Assembly (NCBI GenBank): GCA_028752905.1
Contig: JAQNBH010000009.1
Location: forward strand, 45,555,165 to 45,619,164
From: Cladorhizidae sp. MBARI D1340-BT2
Lineage: Eukaryota > Porifera > Demospongiae > Poecilosclerida > Cladorhizidae
Length of the DNA: 64,000 nucleotides
Reading direction: 5' to 3'
A model generated the notes under the pieces. The model was not told where the DNA came from, made no database searches, and was given only the letters and a program-made list of their open reading frames with translations. The position numbers and the translations under genes were made by a program. Position 1 is the first letter of the stretch, and each line of letters opens with the position of its first letter. Positions 42,035-52,284 of this stretch are shown here, piece after piece.

Positions 42035-42213
42035 CATGCATGCAAGTATGTATATGGTGGTGCCATGGGCACAGCCAGGCCAGGTTTCCAGTGTGACCAC
42101 ACCCATTGGATATGTGACATGTAGAGTATGCATCTATAATGTACATGCAGTGTTGTCTCAATGTGAAGTGCTGGGACATAGGGCTAGGGGACAATGTGGG
42201 CCTGTGGTAGGGC

Positions 42214-42480
42214 TCAGTTGACATGTGCTCCTTCATGTTCCTCATTGCAAGCATTCCCATGACACACAACATGATCAGGTATGCAGAAATGACCACACGT
42301 GAGAGGAGCTCTTCCAGAAGGCAGTGGAGGAGATGAATACTGACGACATCCTCTAGACTTGCAGAGACAAATGTTGAGTAGGTAGGAAACCATGACAACA
42401 ATATCCCCAAAGTCTGGGCTGAAGTCACTAAGGGAAATGGTGAACTGACAGAACAATGCCAGCACTGTCCACACCATGCA
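42214..42480 (-). CDS. Candidate membrane-segment exon(s), frame ambiguous
   Basis: Two minus-strand frames are open and hydrophobic. One reads MVWTVLALFCQFTISLSDFS and then GDIVVMVSYLLNICLCKSRG; the other reads ILLSWFPTYSTFVSASLEDV and later RVVISAYLIMLCVMGMLAMR. An acceptor (TTCACCATTTCCCTTAG) lies inside. A GTCAGT donor near 42343 would leave the phase needed by the exon at 41401-41491. I cannot choose the frame; the membrane-like composition and position upstream of a tail-like exon are suggestive only. Confidence 0.25.
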   Translation of the reverse strand, partial: CMVWTVLALFCQFTISLSDFSPDFGDIVVMVSYLLNICLCKSRGCRQYSSPPLPSGRAPLTCGHFCIPDHVVCHGNACNEEHEGAHVN

Positions 42481-42514
42481 GACCTAAGCATTGTGTGGAG
42501 CACCATAGCTACAT

Positions 42515-42968
42515 ATGTGGCCTTGTGGGGCACCATAGCAGTGTGGCAGTGTGGCAGTGTGGGGCACCATAGCAGTGTGGCAGCACCATAGCAGTGTGGC
42601 AGTGTGGGGCACCATAGCAGTGTGGCAGTGTGGGGCACCATAGCAGTGTGGCAGTGTGGGGCACCATAGCAGTGTGGCAGCACCATAGCAGTGTGGCAGT
42701 GTGGGGCACCATAGCAGTGTGGCAGTGTGGCAGTGTGGGGCACCATAGCAGTGTGGCAGTGTGGCAGTGTGGGGCACCATAGCAGTGTGGCAGTGTGGGG
42801 CACCATAGCAGTGTGGCAGTGTGGCAGTGTGGGGCACCATAGCAGTGTGGCAGTGTGGCAGTGTGGGGCACCATAGCAGTGTGGCAGTGTGGGGCACCAT
42901 AGCAGTGTGGCAGTGTGGGCACCATAGCAGTGTGGCAGTGTGGGGCACCATAGCAGTGTGGCAGTGTG
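42515..42968. repeat. Composite 27-bp / 9-bp minisatellite
   Basis: GGGGCACCATAGCAGTGTGG is separated by one to three GCAGTGTGG 9-mers, giving a two-level repeat. Minus-strand frames up to 303 codons (His/Thr/Cys-rich) are by-products. Confidence 0.95.
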
Positions 42969-43111
42969 ACAATATTTGTGATTTAATTACATTTTTAGCT
43001 ATAACTTCTTTTTCTACCTCTCAAACTGTTCACATCATGACAATGTAAGTAAATGGCTGCAGTTTGGTATTGAATCAGCTGTTGAAGTCAGCAGACAGAA
43101 GCTCTGCAGCG

Positions 43112-43312
43112 CTACATGTATGTCACTATATGTCTACCACCAAACTCAGAGCAAAGAAATCCATCAGGAGCACCTCCTTGCTCAAGAGTGGTGGAATTCA
43201 GAACAATTCCTGGTAAGTATATGTGCCTGGGCAGCACCAAAGAAGAACTTCCAGAAATGGTAGCAAGCAAAAGCAAGAAGAGACTGTTCATGAAGGCAGT
43301 TGCAATCATTAG
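43112..43312 (-). CDS. Candidate secreted/membrane protein N-terminus, or plus-strand exon
   Basis: Minus strand from 43309 reads MIATAFMNSLFLLLLATISG, a convincing signal peptide, followed by SSSLVLPRHIYLPGIVLNST and TTLEQGGAPDGFLCSEFGG. On the plus strand the same region has an ideal donor (CCTG|GTAAGTATAT at 43210-43219) after an open segment, so the two interpretations compete. If the minus reading is right it could be the 5' end of the receptor-type gene whose tail exons lie at 41.5-17.3 kb. Confidence 0.3.
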   Translation of the reverse strand, partial: LMIATAFMNSLFLLLLATISGSSSLVLPRHIYLPGIVLNSTTLEQGGAPDGFLCSEFGGRHIVTYM

Positions 43313-43484
43313 CCATAAAAAATCGTATTTATTATTGCTTGCTTACCCCATCCAACCAGAAGCAAAGCTTCATAATTATTTTAAATCAATAGAGCAGTCT
43401 ACTAGTACTAGTCATGTGCATATGGAGAATGGGCACGTGGTTCAAAATCTTCAAATTGATATTAAAACCTTCCCAATGATGTCC

Positions 43485-43670
43485 TATCACATCATACACA
43501 AATCTTACAAAATCTCGTGGTCACAATTTTGGAGCTCCATAAATTCTGCACACATCACTCTATGAACGTGATATAGAGCTCAAAATATGGCTCTCTCGTG
43601 TGCTCTCTTTTGAGTTAGATGCGGTCAAAGTTGGGGACCTCAAAACCTGTATGGCTTCAGTTCTGGCTCT
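43485..43670 (+). mobile_element. Fold-back element, left arm
   Basis: TTTTGGAGCTCCATAAATTC, TGCACACATCACTCTATGAA, ATAGAGCTCAAAATATGGCT and GTGTGCTCTCTTTTGAG match the arms of the elements at 23.2 and 45.9 kb. The arm runs directly into the 58-bp minisatellite, whose unit resembles the element's internal sequence. No right arm is found after the array. Confidence 0.7.
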
Positions 43671-45362
43671 TATAGCAGTGGCAAGAGCAAGGCAACTGGA
43701 GTGTTCATCAGGCACTACCCCATGAGTAGGTGGCAGTGGCAAGAGCAGGGCAACTCGAGTGTTCATTAGACACTACCCCATGAGTAGGTTGCAGTGGCAA
43801 GAGCAGGGCAACTCAAGTGTGTTCATTAGACACTACCCCATGAGTAGGTGGCAGTGGCAAGAACAGGGTAACTCAAGTGTGTTCATTAGACACTACCCCA
43901 TGAGTAGGTGGCAGTGGCAAGAGTAGGGCAACTCGAGTGTTCATTAGACACTACCCCATGAGTAGGTGGCAGTGGCAAGAGCAGGGCAACTCGAGTGTTC
44001 ATTAGGCACTACCCCATGAGTAGGTATCAGTGGCAAGAGCAGGGCAACTCGAGTGTGTTCATTAGACACTACCCCATGAGTAGGTAGCAGTGGCAAGAGT
44101 AGGGCAACTCGAGTGTGTTCATTAGACACTACCCCATGAGTAGGTAGCCGTGGCAAGAACAGGGCAACTCGAGTGTTCATTAGACACTACCCCATGAGTA
44201 GGTTGCAGTGGCAAGAACAGGGCAACTCGAGTGTTCATTAGACACTACCCCATGAGTAGGTGGCAGTGGCAAGAGCAGGGCAACTCGAGTGTTCATTAGG
44301 CACTACCCCATGAGTAGGTACAGTGGCAAGAGTAGGGCAACTCGAGTGTGTTCATTAGGCACTACCCCATGAGTAGGTAGAGTGGCAAGAGCAGGGCAAC
44401 TCAAGTGTTCATTAGACACTACCCCATGAGTAGGTATCAGTGGCAAGAGTAGGGCAACTCAAGTGTTCATTAGACACTACCCCATGAGTAGGTAGAGTGG
44501 CAAGAGCAGGGCAACTCAAGTGTTCATTAGACACTACCCCATGAGTAGGTATCAGTGGCAAGAGTAGGGCAACTCAAGTGTTCATTAGACACTACCCCAT
44601 GAGTAGGCAGCAGTGGCAAGAACAGGGCAACTCAAGTGTTCATTAGACACTACCCCATGAGTAGGTGGCAGTGGCAAGAGCATGGCAACTCAAGTGTTCA
44701 TTAGACACTACCCCATGAGTAGGTGGCAGTGGCAAGAGCATGGCAACTCAAGTGTTCATTAGACACTACCCCATGAGTAGGTGGCAGTGGCAAGAGCAGG
44801 GCAACTCGAGTGTTCATCAGGCACTACCCCATGAGTAGGTAGCCGTGGCAAGAGCAGGGCAACTCAAGTGTTCATTAGACACTACCCCATGAGTAGGTAG
44901 CAGTGGCAAGAGTAGGGCAACTCAAGTGTTCATCAGGCACTACCCCATGAGTAGGTGGCAGTGGCAAGAGCAGGGCAACTCGAGTGTGTTCATTAGGCAC
45001 TACCCCATGAGTAGGTTGCAGTGGCAAGAGCAGGGCAACTCGAGTGTGTTCATTAGGCACTACCCCATGAGTAGGTAGCAGTGGCAAGAGCAAGGCAACT
45101 CGAGTGTTCATTAGACACTACCCCATGAGTAGGTAGCAGTGGCAAGAGCAAGGCAACTCGAGTGTTCATTAGACACTACCCCATGAAGTGGCAAGAGCAG
45201 GGCAACTCAAGTGTGTTCATTAAGCACTACCCCATGAGTAGGTAGCAGTGGCAAGAGCATGGCAACTCAAGTGTTCATTAGGCACTACCCCATGAGTAGG
45301 TAGCAGTGGCAAGAGTAGGGCAACTCGAGTGTTCATTAGGCACTACCCCATGAGTAGGTGGT
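43671..45362. repeat. 58-bp minisatellite, about 29 units, arisen inside a fold-back element
   Basis: Unit GTGGCAAGAGCAGGGCAACT, CGAGTGTTCATTAGGCACTA, CCCCATGAGTAGGTAGCA. Length varies by a GT insertion (GTGTGTTCATT) and by loss of bases at AGGTAGAGTGG. The segment GTGTTCATTAGGCACTACCC resembles the internal GTATTCATTAGGCGCTAAAC of the fold-back element at 46.15 kb, so the array probably grew from that element. Confidence 0.95.
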
Positions 45363-45752
45363 CAAGTGGGTGGGTGTTGCCCCCCTTGAAAGAAATAAGT
45401 GGGCAGTGGGCCACAAGCACTTAGTTGACCCTTGATATAAAACAATATATATGATTTCCTCTAATGTACCTATTATATAGATCAGTTTCAATTGACTGCC
45501 CTTCCAATTGTGACCACAGGCAAATAAGACACACCCAAATAATTGCTCATTAAGGAAGGGGGGGGGGGAACCGTGATTTAAAGTACCATGTCTTTGCACA
45601 CATTCATTATGGCCCTGATTTATACACAAACATGTAGCCAGTGCAGATGCTTTCTGATGGTAGTTGTTGTTTGGCCACTGTTTATCTTTTGGAACTGCAA
45701 GTTGGAATGTGCAGTAGGATCAGTGCACCAAATCCATCAAGTAAATGACTTA

Positions 45753-45816
45753 CCAGTATCAAGTCTCGCAAGAATGGCAACTGTGATTGGTAGAGCTGTT
45801 CAAACACTATAACTGG
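45753..45816 (-). CDS. Possible short exon
   Basis: Minus strand: ATCTGGACATCCAG acceptor-like, then about 20 codons reading VFEQLYQSQLPFLRDLIL, then donor GTAAGTC. The donor is strong but the acceptor weak and no partner exon was found. Confidence 0.25.
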
Positions 45817-45889
45817 ATGTCCAGATATTATATATATATTTTTTAAAGTGGACTTGTGTTCATGTGAAGAGCGTCTAAAATTATAGATA

Positions 45890-47005
45890 CAAACACTAAA
45901 AACCCTTGTGGTTACCACTTTGGAGCTCCATAGATTCTGCACACCCAACTGCATGAACTAGTTAACAGCTCAAATGATAGATCGCTCTCTTTTCATAAAA
46001 TTTTTTTTTTTGCATAGGTATAACTATGCTAAAGTTACATGCAGCCCAAAGTGGGAGTCCCCAAAATCTGTGAGCCTGAACTGTTTGTTGTGGTTCCTGA
46101 AAGGGCTCGCCAGTTGAAATGTTATCTGTTGTTAGAGGAAACGTATTCATTAGGCGCTAAACCACGACTAATTAGCAGGTGTTGAAAACTTATTTTTTCC
46201 TGCACCCCACGCTAGCCTAGACAAGTGTCGAGTAAAGGGGGTTCACAATACCTTTTTTCAGCTGCGTAGCTGTGCGAAGCGTCCTCAAGCATTCTCAAAA
46301 GTGGCATTCTACGGCGTCGTCATGGTTCACTATGTTGTTCCAAGATGCGCGGTGTGAATGATGGTTACCGAATTCCGACCTTTGACCTCTATATTGAAGA
46401 TTGCGAATACTTGGGAGTCTGACTTCGACGACAGCTCCGAGAGCAATGATGACTACGACACACCACACCCATTGCTTAGAAACTCCGCTTAGTATAGCTT
46501 TCTAAATAATGCACAGGTTGACAAAATCACATGGGATGAAGAAGCAATCTGATTGGCCGGACGGATGAGGATGCTTCGCACCTGGATGCAGAAATAGAAC
46601 TCAAGGCTATCCAAACATCTTGGAGTGTTCACTTTTTTTTTAGAGCATGTACGGGCGCGCACGGTTCACAAGACGCTTGAGGACGCGATGCGATGCAATG
46701 TCCATGTTTGAATCATATTGTGAACCAGCCTCAAGGCTTCCTTTAGCCTCAAGGCTTCCTCTAGCCACAGATAACTTGCTAGCACTTTCCAATAGGAACC
46801 AGAAGTTTAACCCATTCAGGCACTCAGGTTTTGAGGTATTCCCACTTTGGCTGCATGTAACTTTAGCATAATTACACCTATGCAGCCTTTAATGCCAAAA
46901 GAGAGCACACAGAGAGATCTATCATTTGAGCTATATTTCAAGTTCATACTGTGAAGTGTGCAGAATCTATGGAGCTCCAAAGTCGTTACCACAAATCACA
47001 CTTTC
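45890..47005. mobile_element. Fold-back element with both arms, interrupted by another insertion
   Basis: Left arm 45895-46085: GTGGTTACCACTTTGGAGCT, CCATAGATTCTGCACAC, AGCTCAAATGATAGATC, GCATAGGTATAACTATGCTA, AAGTTACATGCAGCC. Right arm 46820-47000 is its inverse: GGCTGCATGTAACTTTAGCA, GATCTATCATTTGAGCT, GTGTGCAGAATCTATGGAGC, AAAGTCGTTACCAC. Interior includes GTATTCATTAGGCGCTAAAC, which resembles the 58-bp minisatellite unit. A second inverted-repeat element (46240-46726) is nested inside. Non-coding. Confidence 0.75.
46240..46726. mobile_element. Nested MITE-like element with about 50-bp terminal inverted repeats
   Basis: Begins GGTTCACAATA (46240) and ends TATTGTGAACC (46726). About 40 bp inwards at each end is GCGTCCTCAAGC and its inverse GCTTGAGGACGC, so the inverted repeats extend about 50 bp with mismatches. 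The interior codes briefly for an acidic peptide (DFDDSSESNDDYDTPHP). No target duplication could be assigned. Its sequence does not match other elements in the window. Confidence 0.5.
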
Positions 47006-47009
47006 CAGA

Positions 47010-47165
47010 TTTGCGAGGACTTGCTCCCCTCTTAGGCTTATAAGCTGAAAACTGAAGACTAACAGGGGGAAATTCAGGATAACAATTTCAGGCACCAGCA
47101 GGGTTTGAACCTTGATCTCTGCTTGCTGGCGGAGTATCCAACCGCTGAGCCACAGACACCGAAAC
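47010..47165 (-). mobile_element. tRNA-derived SINE
   Basis: The minus strand carries an RNA polymerase III promoter: A box TGGCTCAGCGG (47152-47142) and B box GGTTCAAACCC (47112-47102) at tRNA-like spacing, followed by an unrelated tail (CTGGTGCCTGAAATTGTTAT, CTTCAGTTTTCAGCTTATAA). The acceptor and D stems do not pair well, so it is not a functional tRNA gene but the head of a SINE. It sits directly beside the right arm of the fold-back element. Confidence 0.6.
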
Positions 47166-47394
47166 CTTTAGCAGTCCTCCGAACAGGTACTTGAACTCCA
47201 TCACAACTGCAATGAATTGTAATCGCCCTTCCAATAGTAATCGCAGGTAGAGTGGACGCAAGTAAATAGTAACCGCAGATCCTATTGGAGAATACACATG
47301 GTATGTGCTCTCCACAAAAAGAGACAGAAAAATGAGTGAAGAGAATAGAGCAAAGATGAGTTAGTGCAGCTAAAGATAGTAAGTAACTTATTTA

Positions 47395-47796
47395 CAGCTC
47401 CAGGCTATCAGCTACTCCAGCTCGACCACCTTTGAAGTTGACACCCCTCCCAGAAGAAGGATGACTTCTCTTGGCTATCGTTAGGTGGACCAGATGGTCA
47501 TGAAAACACAAAGTGAGTCGAATGGAACAGCTATGATGCTAATGCAGGAGAGTTCTGCATGTGACGCTGCTGCCCAAAAGCAAGAAGTGCTGAGCAGAGA
47601 ATACACCAGTGGCATGGAAACGCCCTTGAAAAGTGTTCCAGTGCAGCCAGCAGGGGGGAAAGTGCAAGGAAGGGAAGAAATGGCATGCGGCATTCCATCC
47701 AAAAAAAAAAAAAAATTCTTCAATTATCAAGCACCAGAGGACTATGGGGAAGATGATATCTTATGCGACACTTACGTATATCTCTCAGATACGTGA
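47395..47796 (+). CDS. Unidentified open frame, possible tail-type coding region
   Basis: After a strong acceptor (AACTTATTTACAG at about 47388-47400) the plus strand reads SYSSSTTFEVDTPPRRR, meets a TAG at 47484, and in the same frame continues for 103 codons: DQMVMKTQSESNGTAMMLMQ and ending FNYQAPEDYGEDDILC then DTYVYLSDT. The poly-A run at 47701-47714 encodes Lys. The Ser/Thr/Tyr-rich acidic composition is like a receptor tail, but the in-frame stop and lack of a recognised domain leave it as a pseudogene or a mis-spliced guess. Confidence 0.25.
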
Positions 47797-47904
47797 TGGC
47801 ACTTGGCAAGACACACATGGCAGTAGTGACTGTGTTGGTTTTGTTGTTATGTTATCAGTACATATTAGTGTTGAGTGTCACATTGGGCTGTATATTAACT
47901 GATG

Positions 47905-48770
47905 ATAATCAGGAGGTGTAGAGTGGGGGTGAGGAGGTGTAGAGTGGGGGTGAGGAGGTGTAGAGTGGGGGTCAGGAGGTGTAGAGTGGGGGTGAGGAGG
48001 TGTAGAGTGGGGGTGAGGAGGTGTAGAGTGGGGGTGAGGAGGTGTAGAGTGGGGGTGAGGAGGTGTAGAGTGGGGGTGAGGAGGTGTAGAGTGGGGGTGA
48101 GGAGGTGTAGAGTGGGGGTGAGGAGGTGTAGAGTGGGGGTGAGGAGGTGTAGAGTGGGGGTCAGGAGGTGTAGAGTGGGGGTGAGGAGGTGTAGAGTGGG
48201 GGTGAGGAGGTGTAGAGTGGGGGTGAGGAGGTGTAGAGTGGGGGTGAGGAGGTGTAGAGTGGGGGTGAGGAGGTGTAGAGTGGGGGTGAGGAGGTGTAGA
48301 GTGGGGGTGAGGAGGTGTAGAGTGGGGGTGAGGAGGTGTAGAGTGGGGGTGAGGAGGTGTAGAGTGGGGGTGAGGAGGTGTAGAGTGGGGGTGAGGAGGT
48401 GTAGAGTGGGGGTGAGGTGTATAGTGGGGATGAGGAGGCGTAGAGTGGGGGTGAGGAGGTGTAGAGTGGGGATGAGGAGGTGTAGAGTGGGGTGAGGAGG
48501 TGTAGAGTGGGGGTGAGGAGGTGTAGAGTGGGGGTGAGGAGGTGTAGAGTGGGGTGAGGAGGTGTAGAGTGGGGATGAGGAGGTGTAGAGTGGGGGTGAG
48601 GAGGTGTAGAGTGGGGATGAGGAGGTGTAGAGTGGGGGTGAGGAGGTGTAGAGTGGGGGTGAGGAGGTGTAGAGTGGGGGTGAGGAGGTGTAGAGTGGGG
48701 ATGAGGAGGTGTAGAGTGGGGGTGAGGAGGTGTAGAGTGGGGATGAGGAGGTGTAGAGTGGGGGTGACTG
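47905..48770. repeat. 21-bp minisatellite, about 41 units
   Basis: Unit GAGGAGGTGTAGAGTGGGGG plus T. Nearly homogeneous on the left; from about 48410 GGGAT and 20-bp (one G lost) variants appear. Six open frames of 120-400 codons across it are by-products of the unit length. Confidence 0.97.
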
Positions 48771-49074
48771 AGCATGTCGAGATTGTGTATAAGCCACTGA
48801 TGGCTGCTTTTGAAACTGCAATATCATCTTCACACATTTGGAGATCGGGCAGGAATCTTTGGATGGATTTTTGGTGTTTCCTTCGCACAGTGCCCAGTGA
48901 ACCAACCTCGAGTGCAACATAAGTCACTGACGAACTCCAACACTCAAGATTTGAGCTGAGAGGAGCAGTGTAGACAGTGGTTGGTGAGCATTCACTGGCT
49001 ATCACCCCTGGTAGATCAGCATAGACAGTAGTTGGTAGTAGGCATGAATCTAAGGTATCAACATAAGAGACCAC
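48771..49074 (-). pseudogene. C-terminal fragment of a non-LTR reverse transcriptase polyprotein
   Basis: Minus strand open frame begins near 49074 and includes VTYVALEVGSLGTVRRKHQK, LPDLQMCEDDI and AVSKAAISGLYTISTC. The block E-V-G-S-x-G followed after about 40 residues by S-x-A-x-x-x-S/G-x-Y-x-I is typical of the segment after the reverse transcriptase domain in many invertebrate LINEs. Only the last 100 residues remain, a usual outcome of 5' truncation. The 21-bp minisatellite starts immediately at its 3' end. Family call is moderate because the RT motifs themselves are absent. Confidence 0.5.
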
Positions 49075-49094
49075 ACCCTCAATCCTAGATCCAT

Positions 49095-49545
49095 CCTTGA
49101 CTTGCTAGCATCCTGGTCTACCATGACAAGAATCCTTGACTTGCTAGCATCCTGGTCCACCATGACAAGAATCCTTGACTTGCTAGCATCCTGGTCCACC
49201 ATGACAAGCATCCTTGACTTGCTAGCATCCTGGTCCACCATGACAAGAATCCTTGACTTGCTAGTATCCAGGTCCACCATGACAAGAATCCTTGACTTGC
49301 TAGCATCCTGGTCCACCATGACAAGAATCCTTGACTTGCTAGCATCCTGGTCCACCATAACAAGAATCCTTGACTTGCTAGCATCCTGGTCCACCATGAC
49401 AAGAATCCTTGACTTGCTAGCATCCTGGTCCACCATGACAAGAATCCTTGACTTGCTAGCATCCTGGTCCACCATGACAAGAATCCTTGACTTGCTAACA
49501 TCCTGGTCCCCATACAAGAATCCTTGACTTGCTAGCATCCTGTAA
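49095..49545. repeat. 39-bp minisatellite, about 11 units
   Basis: Unit TCCTTGACTTGCTAGCATCC, TGGTCCACCATGACAAGAA; open in several frames because 39 is a multiple of three. Confidence 0.95.
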
Positions 49546-49632
49546 AGGAGCATTGAATGAGTAGCTCCACAAACTCCAGTACATGCGCAAAGTTTGTAGC
49601 TTGCCTATTGGAATTGAGAGGACCATCGCGAA
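49546..49632 (-). CDS. Possible exon between two arrays
   Basis: Minus strand reads RDGPLNSNRQATNFAHVLEF and VELLIQCSFT, a non-repetitive protein-like segment. The upstream CTCTGCTCTCACCAG could be an acceptor but is itself a repeat unit, and no donor follows. Weak. Confidence 0.2.
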
Positions 49633-49634
49633 GT

Positions 49635-50665
49635 ACGCTGGTGAGAGCAGAGCGTATGATCAAGCAGACACTGGTGTGAGCAGAGAGTAGCATGATCAAG
49701 CAGACACTGGTGAGAGCAGAGCGTATGATAAAGCAGACACTAGTGTGAGCAGAGAGTAGCATGATCAAGCAGGCGCTGGTGAGAGCAGAGCATATGATCA
49801 AGCAGACACTGGTGTGAGCAGAGAGTAGCATGATCAAGCAGGCACTGGTGTGAGCAGAGAGTAGCATGATCAAGCAGACACTGGTGTGAGCAGAGAGTAG
49901 CATGATCAAGCAGGCACTGGTGTGAGCAGAGAGTAGCATGATCAAGCAGACACTAGTGTGAGCAGAGAGTAGCCAAGCAGACACTGGTGTGAGCAGAGAG
50001 TAGCATGATCAAGCAGGCACTGGTGTGAGCAGAGAGTAGCATGATCAAGCAGACACTAGTGTGAGCAGAGAGTAGCCAAGCAGACACTAGTGTGAGCATG
50101 ATCAAGCAGGCACTGGTGTGAGCAGAGAGTAGCATGATCAAGCAGACACTGGTGTGAGCAGAGAGTAGCATGATCAAGCAGGTGCTGGTGAGATCAGAGA
50201 GTAGCATGATCAAGCAGGCACTGGTGTGAGCAGAGAGTAGCATGATCAAGCAGACACTAGTGTGAGCAGAGAGTAGCATGATCAAGCAGACACTAGTGTG
50301 AGCAGAGAGTAGCATGATCAAGCAGACACTAGTGTGAGCAGAGAGTAGCATGATCAAGCAGGCACTGGTGTGAGCAGAGAGTAGCATGATCAAGCAGACA
50401 CTAGTGTGAGCAGAGAGTAGCATGATCAAGCAGGTGCTGGTGAGAGCAGAGCGTATGATCAAGCAGACACTAGTGTGAGCAGAGAGTAGCATGATCAAGC
50501 AGGCGCTGGTGAGAGCAGAGAGTAGCTTGATCAAGCAGGCGCTGGTGAGAGCAGAGCGTATGATCAAGCAGACACTGGTGTGAGCAGAGAGTAGCATGAT
50601 CAAGCAGACACTGGTGAGAGCAGAGAGTAGCATGATCAAGCAGGCGCTGGTGAGAGCAGAGGTAG
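49635..50665. repeat. 36-bp minisatellite, about 28 units
   Basis: Unit GATCAAGCAGACACTGGTGT, GAGCAGAGAGTAGCAT. Variants GGCGCTGGTGAGAGCAGAGC and ACACTAGTGTG recur in blocks; several units lack GTAGCATGATC. Confidence 0.97.
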
Positions 50666-51095
50666 CGGAGTATAATCAAGCAGTAACCAACTCTTCTTCT
50701 GCAAGCCCGTGGAGAGGCCCAGCAGGAAACCTTGTGACCACCAGTATAGAGTGATACAATTGGCAAGGTTAGGCAGAGGTCACCTGATGAATAGCAAACT
50801 ACTTTCCAAGCTTACAACTAAGTATGAGACCAAATGTGCCTCAGCTCCTTTAGATATGGTTAGGAGGGGGGTCGGGGAGCATGTACCTCCCCCCCCGCCC
50901 CCGCCGCCCCCCACCATTAGGGTAGCTGTGATGAACAGATCATCAGTCATTATTGTACAAATATAGTTTCTTTATTAAGAAGTAAAATGATCAAAATAAT
51001 AGCAAGTATTAGAAATAGTAAATGATAGAGAGAGAGAAGATAGATAGATGGATCGATAGCTATGGATCTGGAGTAAGACCTTACCAGAATCTCGA
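50666..51095. other. Single-copy sequence, short C-rich and GA tracts, no gene seen
   Basis: Includes CCTCCCCCCCCGCCCCCGCC (about 50887-50912) and GATAGAGAGAGAGAAGATAG with GATAGATAGATGGATCGATA (51023-51062). Confidence 0.45.
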
Positions 51096-51099
51096 TCCA

Positions 51100-51405
51100 T
51101 CCAAGCTTAGCCATCTTTAAGACCTCGCCATTGCTTAGCCATCTTTAAGACCTCTCGATTGCTTAGCCCATCTTTAAGAACTCTCCATTACTTAGCCATC
51201 TTTAAGAACTCTTCATTGCTTAGCCATCTTTTAAGACCTCGCCGTTGCTTAGCCCATCTTTAAGACCTCGCCATTGCTTAGCCCATCTTTAAGACCTCGC
51301 CATTGCTTAACCCATCTTTAAGACCTCTCCATTGCTTAGCCCATCTTTAAGTTAAGACCTCGCCATTGCTTAGCCCATCTTTAAGACCTCGCCATTGCTT
51401 GTCCT
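51100..51405. repeat. 29-bp minisatellite, about 10 units
   Basis: Unit CGCCATTGCTTAGCCCATCT plus TTAAGACCT, with AAGAACTCT variants on the left. Confidence 0.9.
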
Positions 51406-51655
51406 AAGAGTCTAAAAATATTCATAGCCTGTGTTTATACTTCAAACATTCTATATATCACATGATCATATAATAACATTTCTCATGACCATATACCGTG
51501 AACCATGAAGATTCTCGTTATCTGGACCCCCCATAACCAGACATTATCTCAGTTAGGCAACATCCTGGACTAAGTCACATGGGGAATCTTTGCCTATTAG
51601 AACATTGCATGCCGTGATCAATTTACACGTAGGCCTGCAAAATAGTGTAGCATAA

Positions 51656-52230
51656 GTATAAGTAGGGTGGGCTGTGAGTAGGGTGGGCTGTGAGTAGGGT
51701 GGTCTGTGAGTGGGGTGGTCTGTGAGTAGGGTGGGCTGTGAGTAGGGTGGACTGTGAGTAGGTGGGCTGTGAGTAGGGTGGGCTGTGAGTAGGGTGGGCT
51801 GTGAGTAGGGTGGGCTGTGAGTAGGGTGGGCTGTGAGTAGGGTGGGCTGTGAGTAGGGTGGGCTGTGAGTAGGGTGGGCTGTGAGTAGGGTGGGCTGTGA
51901 GTAGGGTGGGCTGTGAGTAGGGTGGGCTGTGAGTAGGGTGGGCTGTGAGTAGGGTGGGCTGTGAGTAGGTGGGCTGTGAGTAGGGTGGGCTGTGAGTAGG
52001 GTGAGTTATTAGTAAGGGTGGACCATAAGTAGGGAAGTCCATAAGTAGGGAAGTCCATAAGTAGGGAAGTCCATAAGTAGGATGAGTTATAAGTAGGGTG
52101 GGCTATGAATAGGGAAGGCCATTAGTAGAGAAGTCCATAAGTAAGGTAGGCCATAAGTAGGGTGGACAATAAGTAGAGTAGGCCATAAGTAGGTTAGGCT
52201 ATAAGTAGGTTAGGGTAGGGTAAGGAAGGT
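51656..52230. repeat. 16-bp minisatellite, about 22 clean units then diverged units
   Basis: Unit GGGCTGTGAGTAGGGT repeats cleanly from 51662 to about 52000, then passes into related but diverged units (AAGTCCATAAGTAGGG, AGGCCATAAGTAGGGT), as expected if the clean core expanded recently inside an old array. Confidence 0.95.
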
Positions 52231-52284
52231 GAGGGGAGGGGGAAACTGCCCTACTCCAAATGAGATGGACTCCTTGTGCTTCAC

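Noticed and set aside
41895..42972. 303- and 162-codon His/Cys/Thr-rich frames
   Set aside because: Read-through of the 27/9-bp array; the single-copy part is described separately.
43116..43565. 149-codon plus-strand frame
   Set aside because: It runs out of a possible exon, past a perfect donor site, and into a fold-back arm, so it cannot be one coding unit.
47092..47165. Functional tRNA gene
   Set aside because: A and B boxes are present but the acceptor and D stems do not pair; interpreted as a SINE head.
47878..49074. 398-codon and overlapping Thr/Pro/His-rich frames
   Set aside because: Products of the 21-bp array. Only the first 100 codons on the minus strand (LINE tail) carry information.
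49532..50766. 228- and 150-codon Leu/Ser/His-rich minus-strand frames
   Set aside because: The apparent membrane-like LLSAHTSVCLIM repeat is the 36-bp minisatellite read in a stop-free frame.
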